This document shows positions 49,135 through 61,927 of a DNA stretch of 64,000 bases, piece after piece. The DNA is taken from positions 41,393,038-41,457,037 of the forward strand of contig NC_041002.1 in the NCBI RefSeq assembly GCF_004193775.1, read 5' to 3'. Position 1 is the first letter of the stretch. The number at the start of each line of letters is the position of its first letter. The position numbers were made by a program, and so were the translations under genes. The DNA comes from Glycine soja (Eukaryota; Streptophyta; Magnoliopsida; Fabales; Fabaceae). Under the pieces are notes generated by a model. That model saw only the letters and a program-made list of their open reading frames with translations, was not told the DNA's origin and ran no database searches.

Positions 49135-50992
49135 CTTTCATTTCGATGTCCAGAAGCTATGCATTTAACCTTTACATAGCCACCAGGATCCATACCTCCA
49201 CCTCTGCTCGTATCAGGCTTCAGAAGTGTAGCAGCTTCCCAAGACAAAGCAGTAATTATATCCAACCAACTCTCTTTTCCATCTTCATCACAAGTAGTTG
49301 GGTTCTCCACTTGTAAGAGCTGAGCTACCAGAGCTCTAAAATGCCCTTCCACTACAGTCTTCATGGCCTTCCTATGATCTTCACTTGTTTTATCTCTGCT
49401 ACGACATTCTCCAGAACCAAAACTAGTGGAGTATCGTAGATACCCCCATTCCCCACCTCCAGTAGTACCTTCATCTTGGTCATCATAAAAAATAACAGCT
49501 TCTCTATCAGAAGAATAAACATAAAATAATAGTAAGAACAGAAAAAACAAAAAGTTTGACGACAACAACAGAATTCATCCAGAGACCGGCTCAAGGACTT
49601 GAGAGGCCTAAAACAAATTTAAGAAAGAGGTTTTTTATTTACTCATAAAATAGTTTATTAAAATTATCATTATTTTATTTAAAATTAATTTTTTGGGCTT
49701 TTTGTGATGTAAAATTATTGATTAAATTATCGTAATTAATTTTTATTTTTGAGTAGATAAGAGTACAGTAATTTGAGTAAATAAGAGTAAAATAAGTTAT
49801 ATTTTTAGCTTTTACCTGATATTGACACACTCAACAATAAGAAATATCAACTGTTCCCTTCTACCCTTCAAATAAAGACACATGCACATAAGAGATGAGA
49901 ATAAACAAATAGGTATTGGGGAGCTATTGGCTAATGTGTCAAAGTAAAACAATAATCAAGTAAACTGAAGAAGTAGGAGATAAGACAAAGAAGTATGAGA
50001 GACAATGAGAAAAGAAGACAAAATTAGAATTAAATAAGAATAGAATAAAGAGAATAAAAATAAAAGAAAAGTTTTTGGATTTCTTTAGCTATTAACTATT
50101 AAATTTCTTTTTTTAAAACAAAGCTATGATATTGGTGAAGAGTTGTTGCTCATTAATTGTTATACCAATAAAAAGATTAAAAGTTACTTATAATATTTTA
50201 ATTAAAATTTATTTTCAAATATAATTTTACAATAAATTTTTTTGAGGTATATTAGTACTAAAAAAAATGTGACCTTTTTTTTGGGGGCCTAAAGCCATTG
50301 CTTGGGCTACTTAGGCCTTAAGCCAGTCCTGAATTCACCATCATTAAGAACTATTCAAATATATATTTCTATTGCAAATGACATTGAGAACTAATTTGAA
50401 ACAAGATCCTATCTAGACACCCTCTTTTTCAGTACTAAAATATCACCCCGTATCAGCACCATTAGGTTCATCTCTAGATCAGCACATGATGACATCAAAA
50501 TTTTGTAGCACAACCTTATAAAATCCACATCTTAGCACAACTATACAAAAACACATATTTGCTAGACTAACATTCATCTATGTTCAACCAGATTCTCAAT
50601 AAGCAAAAACTCTAGCTCATTTTATCTTTACTCGATGTGGATGTTTTCATCAGCATCAGAAATGCGAGGACTTAAATGACTCCAAATATTTACAGGGAAT
50701 GGAAAGACAATTTCATTCAACAATTTGAAGAAATGAACAAAAAAGAAAATGTACTTGCTAAAGCAATATCCAAATTGGTTACATGTACTCACATTCCCTA
50801 TAGCCTCAGAGGGATTTGCACTCCTCCCAGAATTTAAATTTTCTTGCTCATCTGTTATCTGATTAATTTGTGAAGATTGACGGGAGTTATACGACACACA
50901 CTGATAAGGCTAAGTTCTATAAGGAACTGAACCAACAGTGATGCTACTATTGTGACAGGTGCAACTGGACTTAGTGTTGACAAAGCTTAGTA
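49135..50992 (-). pseudogene. FAB1: FAB1/PIKfyve (PI3P 5-kinase) exon fragments
   Basis: FAB1 makes PI(3,5)P2 on endosomes. The upstream piece (about 50992-50755) reads NTKSSCTCHNSS, a TAG, then SSQINQITDEQENLNSGRSA and NPSEAIGN, matching the low-complexity region after the FYVE finger. The second piece (about 49506-49135) reads DREAVIFYDDQDE, GGGEWGYLRYSTSFGSGECR, HRKAMKTVVEGHFRALVAQL and LQVENPTTCDEDGKESWLDI, then ALSWEAATLLKPDTSRGGGM and GYVKVKCIASGHRNE. This is the start of the conserved chaperonin-like/CCR region. It ends at a donor (GTAATT). The FYVE finger, most of the chaperonin-like region and the kinase domain are absent. A hAT-type MITE sits in the intervening intron. Captured fragment or truncated pseudogene; family match strong. 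Confidence 0.8.
49572..50339. mobile_element. hAT-type non-autonomous element (752 bp)
   Basis: Begins CAGAGACCGGCTCAAGG at 49580 and ends with the imperfect inverse CCTTAAGCCAGTCCTG at 50331. It is flanked by AATTCATC (49572-49579) and AATTCACC (50332-50339), an 8 bp duplication with one mismatch as expected for hAT. It is AT-rich and non-coding, and lies within the FAB1 intron. Confidence 0.65.
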
Positions 50993-51097
50993 GATATTAA
51001 TTTTGCATTTGTCGAAACCCAAGGATAACAACAGGTTCACTAACAATGAAGATAACAATGGGTTCACCGATAAACACATACAGAAAAGAGTCCAAAC

Positions 51098-51359
51098 CTT
51101 AGTATATGTTTGGACATGATCTCTCCAAAGGAAACTTGTTTTAAGAACATCTCTTAGGGTCGATATAACCTCAAAAGATGTGGCCTTTATAATATCATCG
51201 TCTTTCTTATAAGTTTTATCCTGCAACACCAAGTAAAATTCAATAAGAGAATAATTCAATTCAAATCTTTCAGTTTAATGAAAATATAAAATGAGGAAGC
51301 AATAGATAAAGACATACCTTGAGATGTTTGACTTTTACAGTAAGTGGATCCTCACTAAC
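51098..51359 (-). pseudogene. Lon protease (mitochondrial type) exon fragments
   Basis: Two adjacent exons with consensus borders. 51359-51318 reads VSEDPLTVKVKHLK, and 51220-51098 reads DKTYKKDDDIIKATSFEVIS, then TLRDVLKTSFLWRDHVQTYT. This matches the N-terminal substrate-binding region of plant organellar Lon proteases. Both exons are phase 0 (42 and 123 bp) and open. The AAA+ and Ser-Lys protease domains are absent. It lies between an unidentified transit-peptide exon (right) and FAB1 pieces (left), all on the minus strand, which is the arrangement of a multi-gene capture. Confidence 0.8.
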
Positions 51360-51399
51360 CTGCAAAAAAGACAAATTTTAAGTGCTAAATAAACATCAT

Positions 51400-51912
51400 A
51401 GAACAAAACTTCCCTCATCGGAATAATAAAACTGTGAAGCTCCTTGATGATAAAACCCATGGAAGAGAATGCTATCTTGATAGAGCAATACGCGGATTCC
51501 CCTGCCTCTTTGAACCATTCCTTCCACTATAGCTTCTTCTTCATTATCCTTATCGAAAACAGAAGCTTAATGCTATTGGCTTTCCGTTCGATGTTTGCTG
51601 GAACAATCTCCATCGGCAGCTCGAACTCCTCTGCAAAATTCACCGACGCAAAGAAATCTCCTGAAAATCCTTTGAATCCAAGTCGTTTGCATTGGTATTT
51701 TCCTCAGAGAGCTGAAACTTGAGTGCGAGATCTTCAACCTTCTTCGCGAACTCTTCATCGAGGAAAGGCTCCAAGCTAGCACTGCAAGCTCTTCTCAAAC
51801 TCCCCCTATGCGTGAAAAGCACGTGGTGCTCAAATGATTTGGTTCTCCGAAGGCACGAGGTGTTTGGAAAGAGGCTCAAGCGGTTCACAAAATGACACAC
51901 TAGGGTTTGCAT
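51400..51912 (-). pseudogene. First exon of an unidentified, probably organelle-targeted plant protein
   Basis: Begins at ATG 51912 with a Ser/Arg/Leu-rich leader lacking acidic residues (MQTLVCHFVNRLSLFPNTSC), like a transit peptide. It continues FLDEEFAKKVEDLALKFQLS. A one-base loss in a T-run near 51653 shifts the frame to FFASVNFAEEFELPMEIVPA, ANIERKANSIKLL and MREVLFY. A further TAG is seen near 51560. It reads like a conserved plant protein but I cannot name the family. GC content is higher than the surroundings, and it lies ~450 bp inside the CACTA terminus at 52363. Confidence 0.5.
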
Positions 51913-52159
51913 TTTGGACGATGAAGGGAAGAGATTGCAGAAGTGAGGGTTTGAGAAGAAGAGGAATGAGGAAGAACGTGTTGCGGACCATTGCAAACCT
52001 CTCTCAGTTTTAGTTGATAAACCTTTCCTACAACCAGTTCTCTGGCGAGATTCTAGCAAGCCTCGGGTTTGAGCGTCGTGACCTAAGAATGTAAACTTGA
52101 GAGGAGAGAAAAAGGCACATCCTAGGCATGTGAAGAGGAACGGGCTCGAGTGAGAAAAT

Positions 52160-52363
52160 AAAGGCCTATGATGGTTGTTTTATGAAACCAACTTTGAATA
52201 TCTAATTTTATAGATGATTTTGACAAAAACCATCTTTGAAAAGATATTTCAAAGACGGTTTTGCAATAACCATCTTTGAAAAATTACGATTATTTACAAA
52301 AATACCATCACGTTTTTGAAGAAGACAGTTTTCTAGGACTGTCCTTGATACAATGTTGTAGTG
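52160..52363. mobile_element. Right terminus of a gene-capturing CACTA element
   Basis: Palindromes of TTTCAAAGACGGTT / AACCATCTTTGAAA at about 52200-52280, then ATTTACAAAAATACCA at 52292-52307, 56 bp from the end. A last palindrome (AAGACAGTTTTC / GGACTGTCCTT) and ACAATGTTGTAGTG complete it at 52363. The terminal repeat is more decayed than in the other elements. The left end was not found; the Lon, FAB1 and transit-peptide pieces would be its cargo. Confidence 0.6.
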
Positions 52364-53794
52364 TTTTGAACATCCAAACAGAGTTTCAAGATCACTAACT
52401 TAGTGATCATAGAGATACACCCTATCTCTGCCTTAAACCATCATTCAAAGAGATAATTTAATTATAAGATTCATAATAAGAAACATTGTCAACTAATTGG
52501 AACTAAAAAAATTGTTATGAAGAAAACATGCACATGCATTCATGTTATAGTTCTTTATTTTAATGTATTTGGTTTGTCCTATTCCTTTTCTAATTTTTTT
52601 AACTTAGATTATTTACAAAGTTAGACTTTTCCAATAATGATTACAATCAATACAAGATATCATTTATAGACTAAGTTGTTTTTTTAGGAACAATCATTTT
52701 GTGATGTAGAAGGCCAGGCTTAATTGCAAGTATAGAACATATATACTGAGAATTACTCTTTTTTTTTGTTGAAAATTTGTCTACTTGCTCAATGAAGATA
52801 ATGCTACAAGGTGCCCTTATTTCCATGCTTATTTATTTTTAGTGTATAATTGTAACATTTTTCATAAATACTTCAAGTTGCCAAAATAATAATGTAGGTA
52901 ACCATTTGTACATCTTTTTGTTGCTACTTTAACTAAGATAATTATTCACTAGAAATTCACTTATCTGGCAAAAATAAATTTATTTTGCTAGATAATGGAC
53001 CTAAAACCAATGACTAAAAGAGAAAAAAATTTGAGATGTTGTGTATTGGTTAATTTACCCAACACATTATTTAGTTACATCTATTTTTAATAATTAATCT
53101 CTTTTAAATAAAGGTTAAATTAATCAACAAGTTCATGGACTATTTAATAATTTTTAATTAGATTCGGAAATTATTTTTTAAACCTCGATCCCAATAACTT
53201 CATTTAGAAGTTTGTTAGAAGAAGTGATAAGAATGAAAAGTTACTATCAACTAGTCTTTTGCAGATACCATTGCCCAATCAAACAAGCTTATGAAGGAGT
53301 CCAAAGCTCACCAAATTCCAAGCTTCTTAACTAGATTCTAAGTTTACAAGCTTCTATAAACACGGATCTAATTTTGAAATATAATTCTTATTTCATAATC
53401 AATCTTGGAAAATATGCCTAAATTCAAGAGAGGGAATTTATTATGGCTTAGAGTATAATTTTTTTCCTAAAGATATAGTATAGGTTCAATAATGTTTAAT
53501 AATTTAATTCACCAACAATCGGTTTAACCAAAGAAGCCATAGTCTTGCACAATGTGGTAAACCAAGTTCAAATTCTAGGTAAGAAATTTACGTTAAACAA
53601 GATTTTTTTAAAAGAAATTAAAAGATACACAGAAACAACATAAATATTTGAAACAATACCAAAAAACTAAATATTTGAATTAAAAAATTAACCTATTCTA
53701 TTTTTTTGTCGACATATTTAATTTTCAGTTTCATATATTCTGTTTTGTTTTTTATTTTTTTTGCATATAAGGGAAACTAGGACAAAGAAAATCT
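52364..53794. other. AT-rich intergenic DNA
   Basis: No gene, RNA gene or repeat recognised. Confidence 0.5.
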
Positions 53795-54237
53795 AAAGGG
53801 ATATGATGTTTGTCTCATGGAATGACCCACCTCCAACATCCTTTAACCCTAAGTCCTTAGACCAATGAAAGAAACCTAAGAAACAACCACCCTTAATTCC
53901 TCAACCATCAGACTCTAGAATTGCCCCAAAGAGAAAAGTTCCATATTCTCAGTCTGAACCAACAACAAAACAACCAACCTTCAAAATCAAACTCAATCTT
54001 CACCTCAACCATCTTTTCGTCCCAAGCCACAAGAATCTATGTTTGAGATTCTTGAGTAGCCCTAATCACAACCAACCCCACCCTTGAAGGAATAATAATC
54101 TAATGTTCAGATTCTTGAAACTCATACCTCCTACCTTCACCTTCTCTAGCATTTCCACCTCAATTTCTACCTCCTTAACCCCAAGCTCTACCCAAACCTG
54201 CTTCACCCCTTTTGAGCAAGAAGGAAGTTGATGCTTT
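53795..54237 (+). other. Degenerate coding-like sequence, left half of an insertion site
   Basis: Pro/Gln/Ser-rich reading with stops, of lower AT content than its flanks, ending in AAGAAGGAAGTTGATGCTTT where the CACTA element inserted. It continues at 63078. Probably old retrotransposon ORF sequence; not identified. Confidence 0.35.
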
Positions 54238-54800
54238 CACTACTAAAAAAAAGGTTTTTTACGACGGTTAATAAGTGCATTTAATGATGATTATCAACCA
54301 TCATTTTTTAAAACATCGTTAAAATGAAATTAGTTTTTACGACGGTTATTATAATAATCATCTTTGAATGTAAGAACCTTTCAAAGACGGTTATTAGCTA
54401 ATAACCGTCTTTGTATGCTGTGTCAGAGTTTACATTCAAATATGGTTATTTGTTAATAACCGTCTTTGAACTGTGTGTCAGAATAGGCATTCAAAGACGG
54501 TTATTAGCTAATAACCGTCTTTGTATGTTGTGTCAGAGTTTACATTCAAAGACGGTTATTTGCTAATAACCGTCTTTGAACTGTGTGTCAGAATAGGCAT
54601 TCAAAGTCGGTTATTAGTTAATAACCGTCTTTGAAAGGTGTGTCAGACTTTACAATCAAAGACGGTTATTAACAAATAACCGTCTTTGAAAGCTGTGTCA
54701 AAATAGGCATTTAAAGACGGTTATTTGCTAATAACCGTCTTTGAATGCTATGTCTTTCAAAGACGGTTAATTGTTATTAACCGTCTTTGAATGTTGTACC
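54238..54800. repeat. Subterminal palindrome array (CAAAGACGGTTA units)
   Basis: About seven hairpin-forming units pairing TTCAAAGACGGTTATT with AATAACCGTCTTTGAA. They are spaced by short sequences such as CTGTGTCAGAATAGGCA and TGTGTCAGAGTTTACA. The long spacer also repeats, so the higher-order unit is about 120 bp with two hairpins. Confidence 0.85.
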
Positions 54801-57800
54801 AAATTTTAGATGTAACAGTACAATAAACAGGTTTACCACAAATAACCATATATGCTGAATCATTGTCAACCAGTTTCAACTATTAGTATGTATTTAATAA
54901 TCATAATTATCTTAAAAATTCATATGAACTGAATCAAGGGGCTGAACATGGAAAGCAGTGGACTTTGATAATAGGTTAGCTTTAACCATAACATCCAAAG
55001 AGGGTTCAGTTTCAGAAATCTAATCATAGCAACCTACAAAAAGCTAAAAATACAGCTATAAATGCTAATTACATTGAAATGTTGTGTATATTTATATTTA
55101 TATGTTTAATTAGCATAAAATATTTGATGTTGCTTATTACAGTGGTGTGCATATTCCTAACAGAGAAAATGAAAGTTGTTATTTAGATATGAATGCATCA
55201 CAAAAAAAAAATTTGAAAGTACAAAAAATTATTATATGAAAATGAACTAATTAAAGACGTTTATTAGGTATCTACTTATGTCAAAAAATCGTAGAAAAAA
55301 GGTGTTCCACTCTTTGAAAAGAAAGAAAATAAAAAAAAAATTTTAGTCAATTGTTTGTCATCCTAAGCTACTTACTTTCGCTAGCATGCACACATATTCG
55401 ATGGGCACAAATCCTAAGCATGTCTCTCATCCTTATACTATGTACTTTTTCTCTCACCCTTGCAAATAATCTCAATTCTTATACACGTAGTATTTTTTTT
55501 CTCACAATTTTTTAATGACAATTATGTTCAAGTTACAATTAAGCACTAAATTAAATATGAATTTTTTTAAAAAAATAATTTAAATCTTAATTGATCATAT
55601 TATAAAAGACTTTTGTCTCCTACCTTGCACATAATCTCTATTATTCCTATATACCTTTTCTCAACTCCTACCTAGTTGATCATGTTATTTATTTTAGATA
55701 TAATTCTGTGCGAAATACTATTTAACACTAAATATAAACATCTTTTTTAAAAAAACTTAAGCCTTAATTTTCCACCTTATAAAAAGATTAAATTAATTCT
55801 GAATCCCTATACACTACTAGTATAGTATAGTCTCACACACGCAAGTTGGAATAATTGACTAAATTATCTCCTAAAATTATGAAAAAAAGTGTTTAAAATT
55901 ATTAAAATATTATCTTAATTAGTTCTTAATTAAAATCAACAAAGAATAGTCATTTCAGTCCAAAAATATTTATCATATTATTCTTTAAAGTTACATATAT
56001 AAAATAATAAATTTCAACATATTAAGTTGCAAAGAATCATTTTTTGGTTCCCTTGATCATCTTAGACCATCAAAATGAGATGCAAAGAAACACGTGAAAT
56101 ACACTAATATACAAAACATGAAGAGAGACATAGAGAGTAGTGAGGCAGAAACATAACACACAAGACTGCAACGGCAGCCAAAGGCACTATTGATTCTAAC
56201 ATTTGTTGGTGCCAACATTCTCTACACGATAAAAGCTTCCAATCTCTTACCATTTTTAATCCTTGTTTTTCTCTTTCCCTTCTTAATCCTTTACCAATTT
56301 CTACATACCTCACCCAACCAAATCCAGGCCTAGCTTACCTAATTGAGCAGCTTTTTCTAGAACCACTCTATTAACTCTCTTTTCATTACACTCCAAACCC
56401 CCAACAAGTCTCCTTTTTTTGTCTTTCTTGTCATTCACACACAAGTTTTTATAAGCAATCACAACATTGAGTAGGCAACAAACTCACCTTAGAACAAGTA
56501 AATAATAAAACACTACTATAAGTGTGGAACATGGCAAGTAGTGATTAATTGTATAAGTGGGAATTGTCCATAATAAGTTACGGAAAAAAAAAAAGCACAA
56601 GGCATAAACAAATTTCTATTAAGTTGACAAAGGGGGAAGGGGGATAATCCACTAAAATAGAAAGATTTCCTAGCAATATAAACTTATTTGCTTGTAATTA
56701 AGTGATCTTCACCTGCCATCCTGAAGCTTTAGAAAATATGCCTTGCCTTATGACACAACAATAGCAGATATAGAAGCTGCAACAAAAGTCCAAATGCAAG
56801 GTACAAAATCCATTAGAAAACACACTAGAGTAAAACAAGTAGAGAGTAAAACAAATTCGATAAAAATACAAGTGAAATGTGTTGGAGACTCAGAAGTCCC
56901 AAAATTAAAATAAAATAACTATAAAATTATACATGGGGTTGCAAATTCAAGTTGCCAGAGTCCATTGCACTGAAAACCTGACACAAATGACAAAACAAAA
57001 GAAGATTCTAAAACTCAATGAAAGGGGAGGGGATGCTCATCAAGGTTAAGGATAATTGGGTCCAGAGCACATCCCTGTCATAAAACAAAAAAAAATGGTA
57101 ACAATAGCACTGTTATATAGCAAGCTCATTATTTTCATTGGCAAGTTTATCTACTTGTGCATCATCCTCATTATTGAGGTAAAAAACACTACATTTTTTT
57201 TGTATAATGTGAATTAAGGAACATAAAATATGAAAACATGTATTAAAAATTATGTATGTGATAAAAGTGATTAGTAGACTTCCAAGACAGATTTTGTTAA
57301 TGGGAGCCATTAGGTTCAATTCATTACAAACAAAATCAATCAAAATGAACTTGATAAAAGGTCAAGAAAAGGAACAATAGTTGGCAGTTGAAAATGTTAA
57401 GCACAAACCTATGTCATGCGCAAAATTATATTTCGTATCTATTGTACTAGAGGAAGGTTTTGCTTTCATGGGAGATTCAAGATCAATAAAACCATTTGTA
57501 GAAATGCATCAAATTCAAAGACGGAAAAACCTCATAAAAACTTTGCTTTTTCATTCATAATTAATTGAATTAGTTGTTAACTATGTTTGTACCAACTAGA
57601 AAACCAACCACTTGTTTGATTTTTTCAAGTGATCTCTGACTCACCTCAACTTAAGCAACTCTGGACCTAGTCTAAAATTGGGTGGGGATTTTAATCTACG
57701 AATACATGGTAGTTGCTATGATTCTGGAATCAAAAGGAAAGAAAAAACAGTTTATTTCACAAGTGATATCTGTGTCTTCACACGTGCTATTTTCTATTCT

Positions 57801-60800
57801 CCGATGACGTAATTACGTGCTATCATGTTACACTTGTAATAATCAATAACAATTGAAAGTGACATGATAGTGATTCAAATTAATAAAAAGAAAAGAAAAA
57901 ACAGTTTATTTCACAAGAAAAATTGCATTGAACTACTCTTAATCAATAGTAGTACTTTATATACTAAAAAGTATAACTTCAAGTATCCAATTATTTTGTG
58001 TTATATCTCTTAGCTAGGGCCGAAAATTTTTCTTATAAAATGGGTTATCAATATCATGACTTACATCATATAATAGTTCTTTTTTCTCTAAAGCTTATAA
58101 ATTTTGTTAAGTGGAGGTGTATTCAATCCTGAATTTTAAAAGTTTTTTATTAAAAAAATTACAATTTTTAATCGAACTTTTAAATAATAAAAATAAGCCT
58201 TATTGCTACAAAGTCATAACTTCTAAGTAACAAATATTTCAAAAATAAATATCATGTGAAGATTTAAGACTTATTTGTTAAAGCTTTAGAGAATAATGGT
58301 TCTAGGAAAATCATATATTTGAAAAACTCTTGCAGAATTTTTTTCAAGGAAAATGATATATTTCTAACAATAAAATCCTTCTCCTATTTTACAAAAAAAG
58401 TATCAAAAAATAGATATATTTAACGAGGAGGGATGAAATTATTTTAAGAATAATATTTAGTCTTTATTTCAACCATTCATTTTTTTTAAATTCAATAATC
58501 TTATAGAACGATATGGTATAATAGATTTAGAAACAAACTACCTAATAGAGAACCCAAATATTTTCACTTGTTCCGTGAATAAAAATTACGTAAACTCTTT
58601 TTCTTATACATTTATTTTTAGTAGTAATTTTTATTGTTACCATTGTTTATTGCTTAACTTGTTAAACATTCTTTAATTTTTATTATTTCTATTATTTTAT
58701 AGTACACCAGTACACTCGTTTCTCCTTCACGAGGATTGAAAATATTATTTGTCTTAAATATTAATATAGATTTCTGTTTTATGTTAACAAAGCTCAAGTA
58801 TAATATTTTTAAAATGTAATTTTATATATCTAGAAAGGTATTTATCTGCACGTGACTAGAAATGTATTTATCTAGAAAAGGTCAAGTAATTTTTACATGG
58901 TTATTGAGGTTCACATAGGGGATACGAATTTTGTTTTTATCACTTTTGAGGTTTGTACAATATTTTTTAACAAGAAGCATGAATGTATTATGAAAATTCA
59001 GAAATTGTAACATATCCAGCAGAAAAGATGTTTATTTATAGTCCAAACATAAGATAGAAAAGATATTTTCTTAAAAGCAACTAGATGCATCATATAAAAA
59101 AGTATCCAATAACTCTAGTTATGCATAGAATCAGATATTCTTTTTTGGCTTCCTAAGCACTCTAATATGACTGAAATCTTCAAAAGTTCAAACTGAGACT
59201 TCAATTCAATCCTCACACTTCCACTTGGTAGATATACCACTCAATTATTAGTAGATACTTATTGTTCTATTATTTCTAAATCTTCAGGAATACTAAAGGG
59301 TGATCAAGAAAGGACTCTCACAAGGTCCTCTTACCTCAGTGATTATGTCTAAGGCAGCATCTTGAGGAGGAAGCTAACCTGAATAGCCAAATTGCACCAA
59401 ATTGCACCAAATTGCTATCCGCATTTGAGACTGGAAAAGTCAAGCTTTTTTGTAAAACAAAACTTCAAGCGGAAATTTAAGATGGTACAAGTATATATAG
59501 AAGTGGATTGATTATGAAGGTAGCTGAATCAAATGCTTTAGCTCTATCAATTTTTTTAAAGGAAAGTGAGCATTGGCTAGAAGGGAAAGACTAGAGAGCA
59601 AAGAAGGATCAGGAAGGCTCCTTATAGGGATAGCTTCATTTTATTTTAATGGTTATCAGATCTAGAGTTGTAGTTGCACTCACTATATGCTATGGGAACT
59701 AAAATCAATATATAAGAAACCATATAGAGCACTAAGTCACAGCTAGATTCCATCTATGTTGTCCAAATATCTATCAATTTTCTAAATGTTCCCATGTTCA
59801 ATAGAAAAAAATTGGAATGTTGTACCTCTGAGAAAAAATCATCCAAACTCAGCTTATAAGAAAAAAAATAATGTTGTATCTATCAATTGGAATGTTGCTT
59901 CCCTCTGGCTTTCAGAGCAGCAGGAACTGTTAAATGAAACATCATAATACATTAATTGAAATATACCTTTCTTGGAATATATCTCATAGAATATTATTGC
60001 CAGAAACAAAAATGGGCATATTATAATTATAATAGCAAAACAAATTCAGGGTGGGGAGGGAAGGGGCATTGCAGTTTATCAGGGTCCAGAACTAAGAATA
60101 TACCTAAGTAATCCAATAACCGGTTGTAAAGCTCCAATGAGAAGAACTTCTTTCTTTATATTAAGTTCATTCACCAACCACAAACTTATTGTATTTTTTC
60201 AAAAAAAAATTGAACCGGAAAAGCTTAAAATACAATTAGCAAAGCAATGAGCCAATGATGATGTACCTCAAGATCACAATAACTCGGCTAACGTCACAGT
60301 TGTGTCAATGCATACATATATTAATCAATTGTCATTTATAAATGCACATGATCCAAATAATACCATCAAGACATATGAATTGCCAGCTACTATATAATTT
60401 AGTAGTAGTATTTTTTAAATCGGAATATCATCACACTTGCAAGTAAGATCAAAGACAATTGGAAAAGTTATTTATAGTCAATTTCTATATTATCTTATTT
60501 TTTTAAAAAATAATAATAAAAAAATACAATAAACTCTAGTTTAGTCAATGTATATATTGACAATTGACTATCAAAAGGACCTAGCTTGCTCTAGATATAT
60601 ATATTGACAATTTGGCTGATATAGCCCAATTAATATCATTTATATTACTATAAATTTTTATATATTATTTTGGATAGCAGATGCTTATGATTAGAAATAT
60701 GCATGCATATACTTTATGCTTAATACTGGATGAGTAATTTATTTGACATGTGGATATTTTAATTGGAATCACGGATCGGCAATATAGTAGCGTTATTATC

Positions 60801-61927
60801 ATATCTTATTTTGTTGCTAATGCATAAGAATATAAAGAAGAATCACAATTATTTTACTGATTTATACCTAAGTAAATTATTTTACTGATTCAAATCTCTT
60901 GACTAAATAGAGGGATTATATCAAATTCAACAAGTATAATTCAAAACCAAATATGTAGGCAAAAAAATAAAATTTATAAGGCCTTCTTTTGTTTTGCTAG
61001 AAAACTCAACTTAAGAACATAGGAATAGTATTCCCCTATGTAGCTTGTTATGTTATATTCTGTGAGAGTTGAAGAGGTTCAGCATAGCAGTGCATAATAT
61101 GAATTCACTCAAGCAGTCCAATTTGTACAAATGATTTATTCAAGTAGTTGTTGGTGCAATAAAGTTTCATTCAGTCATTTTATCAAGCAGTTTGCAATCA
61201 GTAACCCTGTCTGTGATTCCAAAAAATAGCTCTAACAGCTTTGAAACCAAGTTAGTTCAAACATAAAAGCAACAAAAAATAATTATAATATGAAATGAAG
61301 CATACAATACAACAACAACATCAAAGTAGACAAAGACGCAAAACCAACAATATAGTTAAGCCCAAGTGATTCATACCCACAAAAAGAGACGTGTTGATGT
61401 TTGTGGAGCTTTCCTTGCACGCAACATGCCACGGTAATTGACCAAGTTCAGTCTTGGTGAATAATGAGTAGCAAAAAAAGGAGAAACACAGTCATTAATA
61501 ATTCATTTCTTTAACATTATAGAGTATAGTATAGGCATCTTCAATTTTCTACGCATCATTCCAAATCTTGTACACGACTACCTGATCACAAAATTATCAA
61601 TCTAGAAATGAGGAAAAAGGCTTGGTGTTGCCCTGCATTGCTGAAAATATAAATATACATATAAACGAGAATATTAAACATCTTTCTAAAGTAGAAAAAA
61701 AAAAGTGGCATAGTTTATTGGACTTTGTTGTGGCCTATTTGAAATCAAATTATATATGATTTAGAATCACATTAAAATGTCAACTGACATGATTTTAAGT
61801 CAATATCTACATATTTAATTTAATTTTAAATTAATTTGGAGTTAAAGTTCATCTAACTTCAAAATTAATTTTTTAAGTTCACCAGAAATGGTCACCCAAT
61901 GACAACACAGGCAAGCAGACAAGTTAC
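54801..61927. other. AT-rich interior of the CACTA element
   Basis: No convincing exons. Open frames at about 56104-56313 and 57113-57343 lack family features. A direct repeat of AAAACAGTTTATTTCACAAG occurs at about 57744 and 57898, and a short tandem CAAATTGCAC repeat near 59390-59412. Confidence 0.45.

Noticed and set aside
56104..56313. 69-codon minus-strand frame in the 54238-63074 element
   Set aside because: No recognisable motif, no splice context, and composition like its non-coding surroundings.
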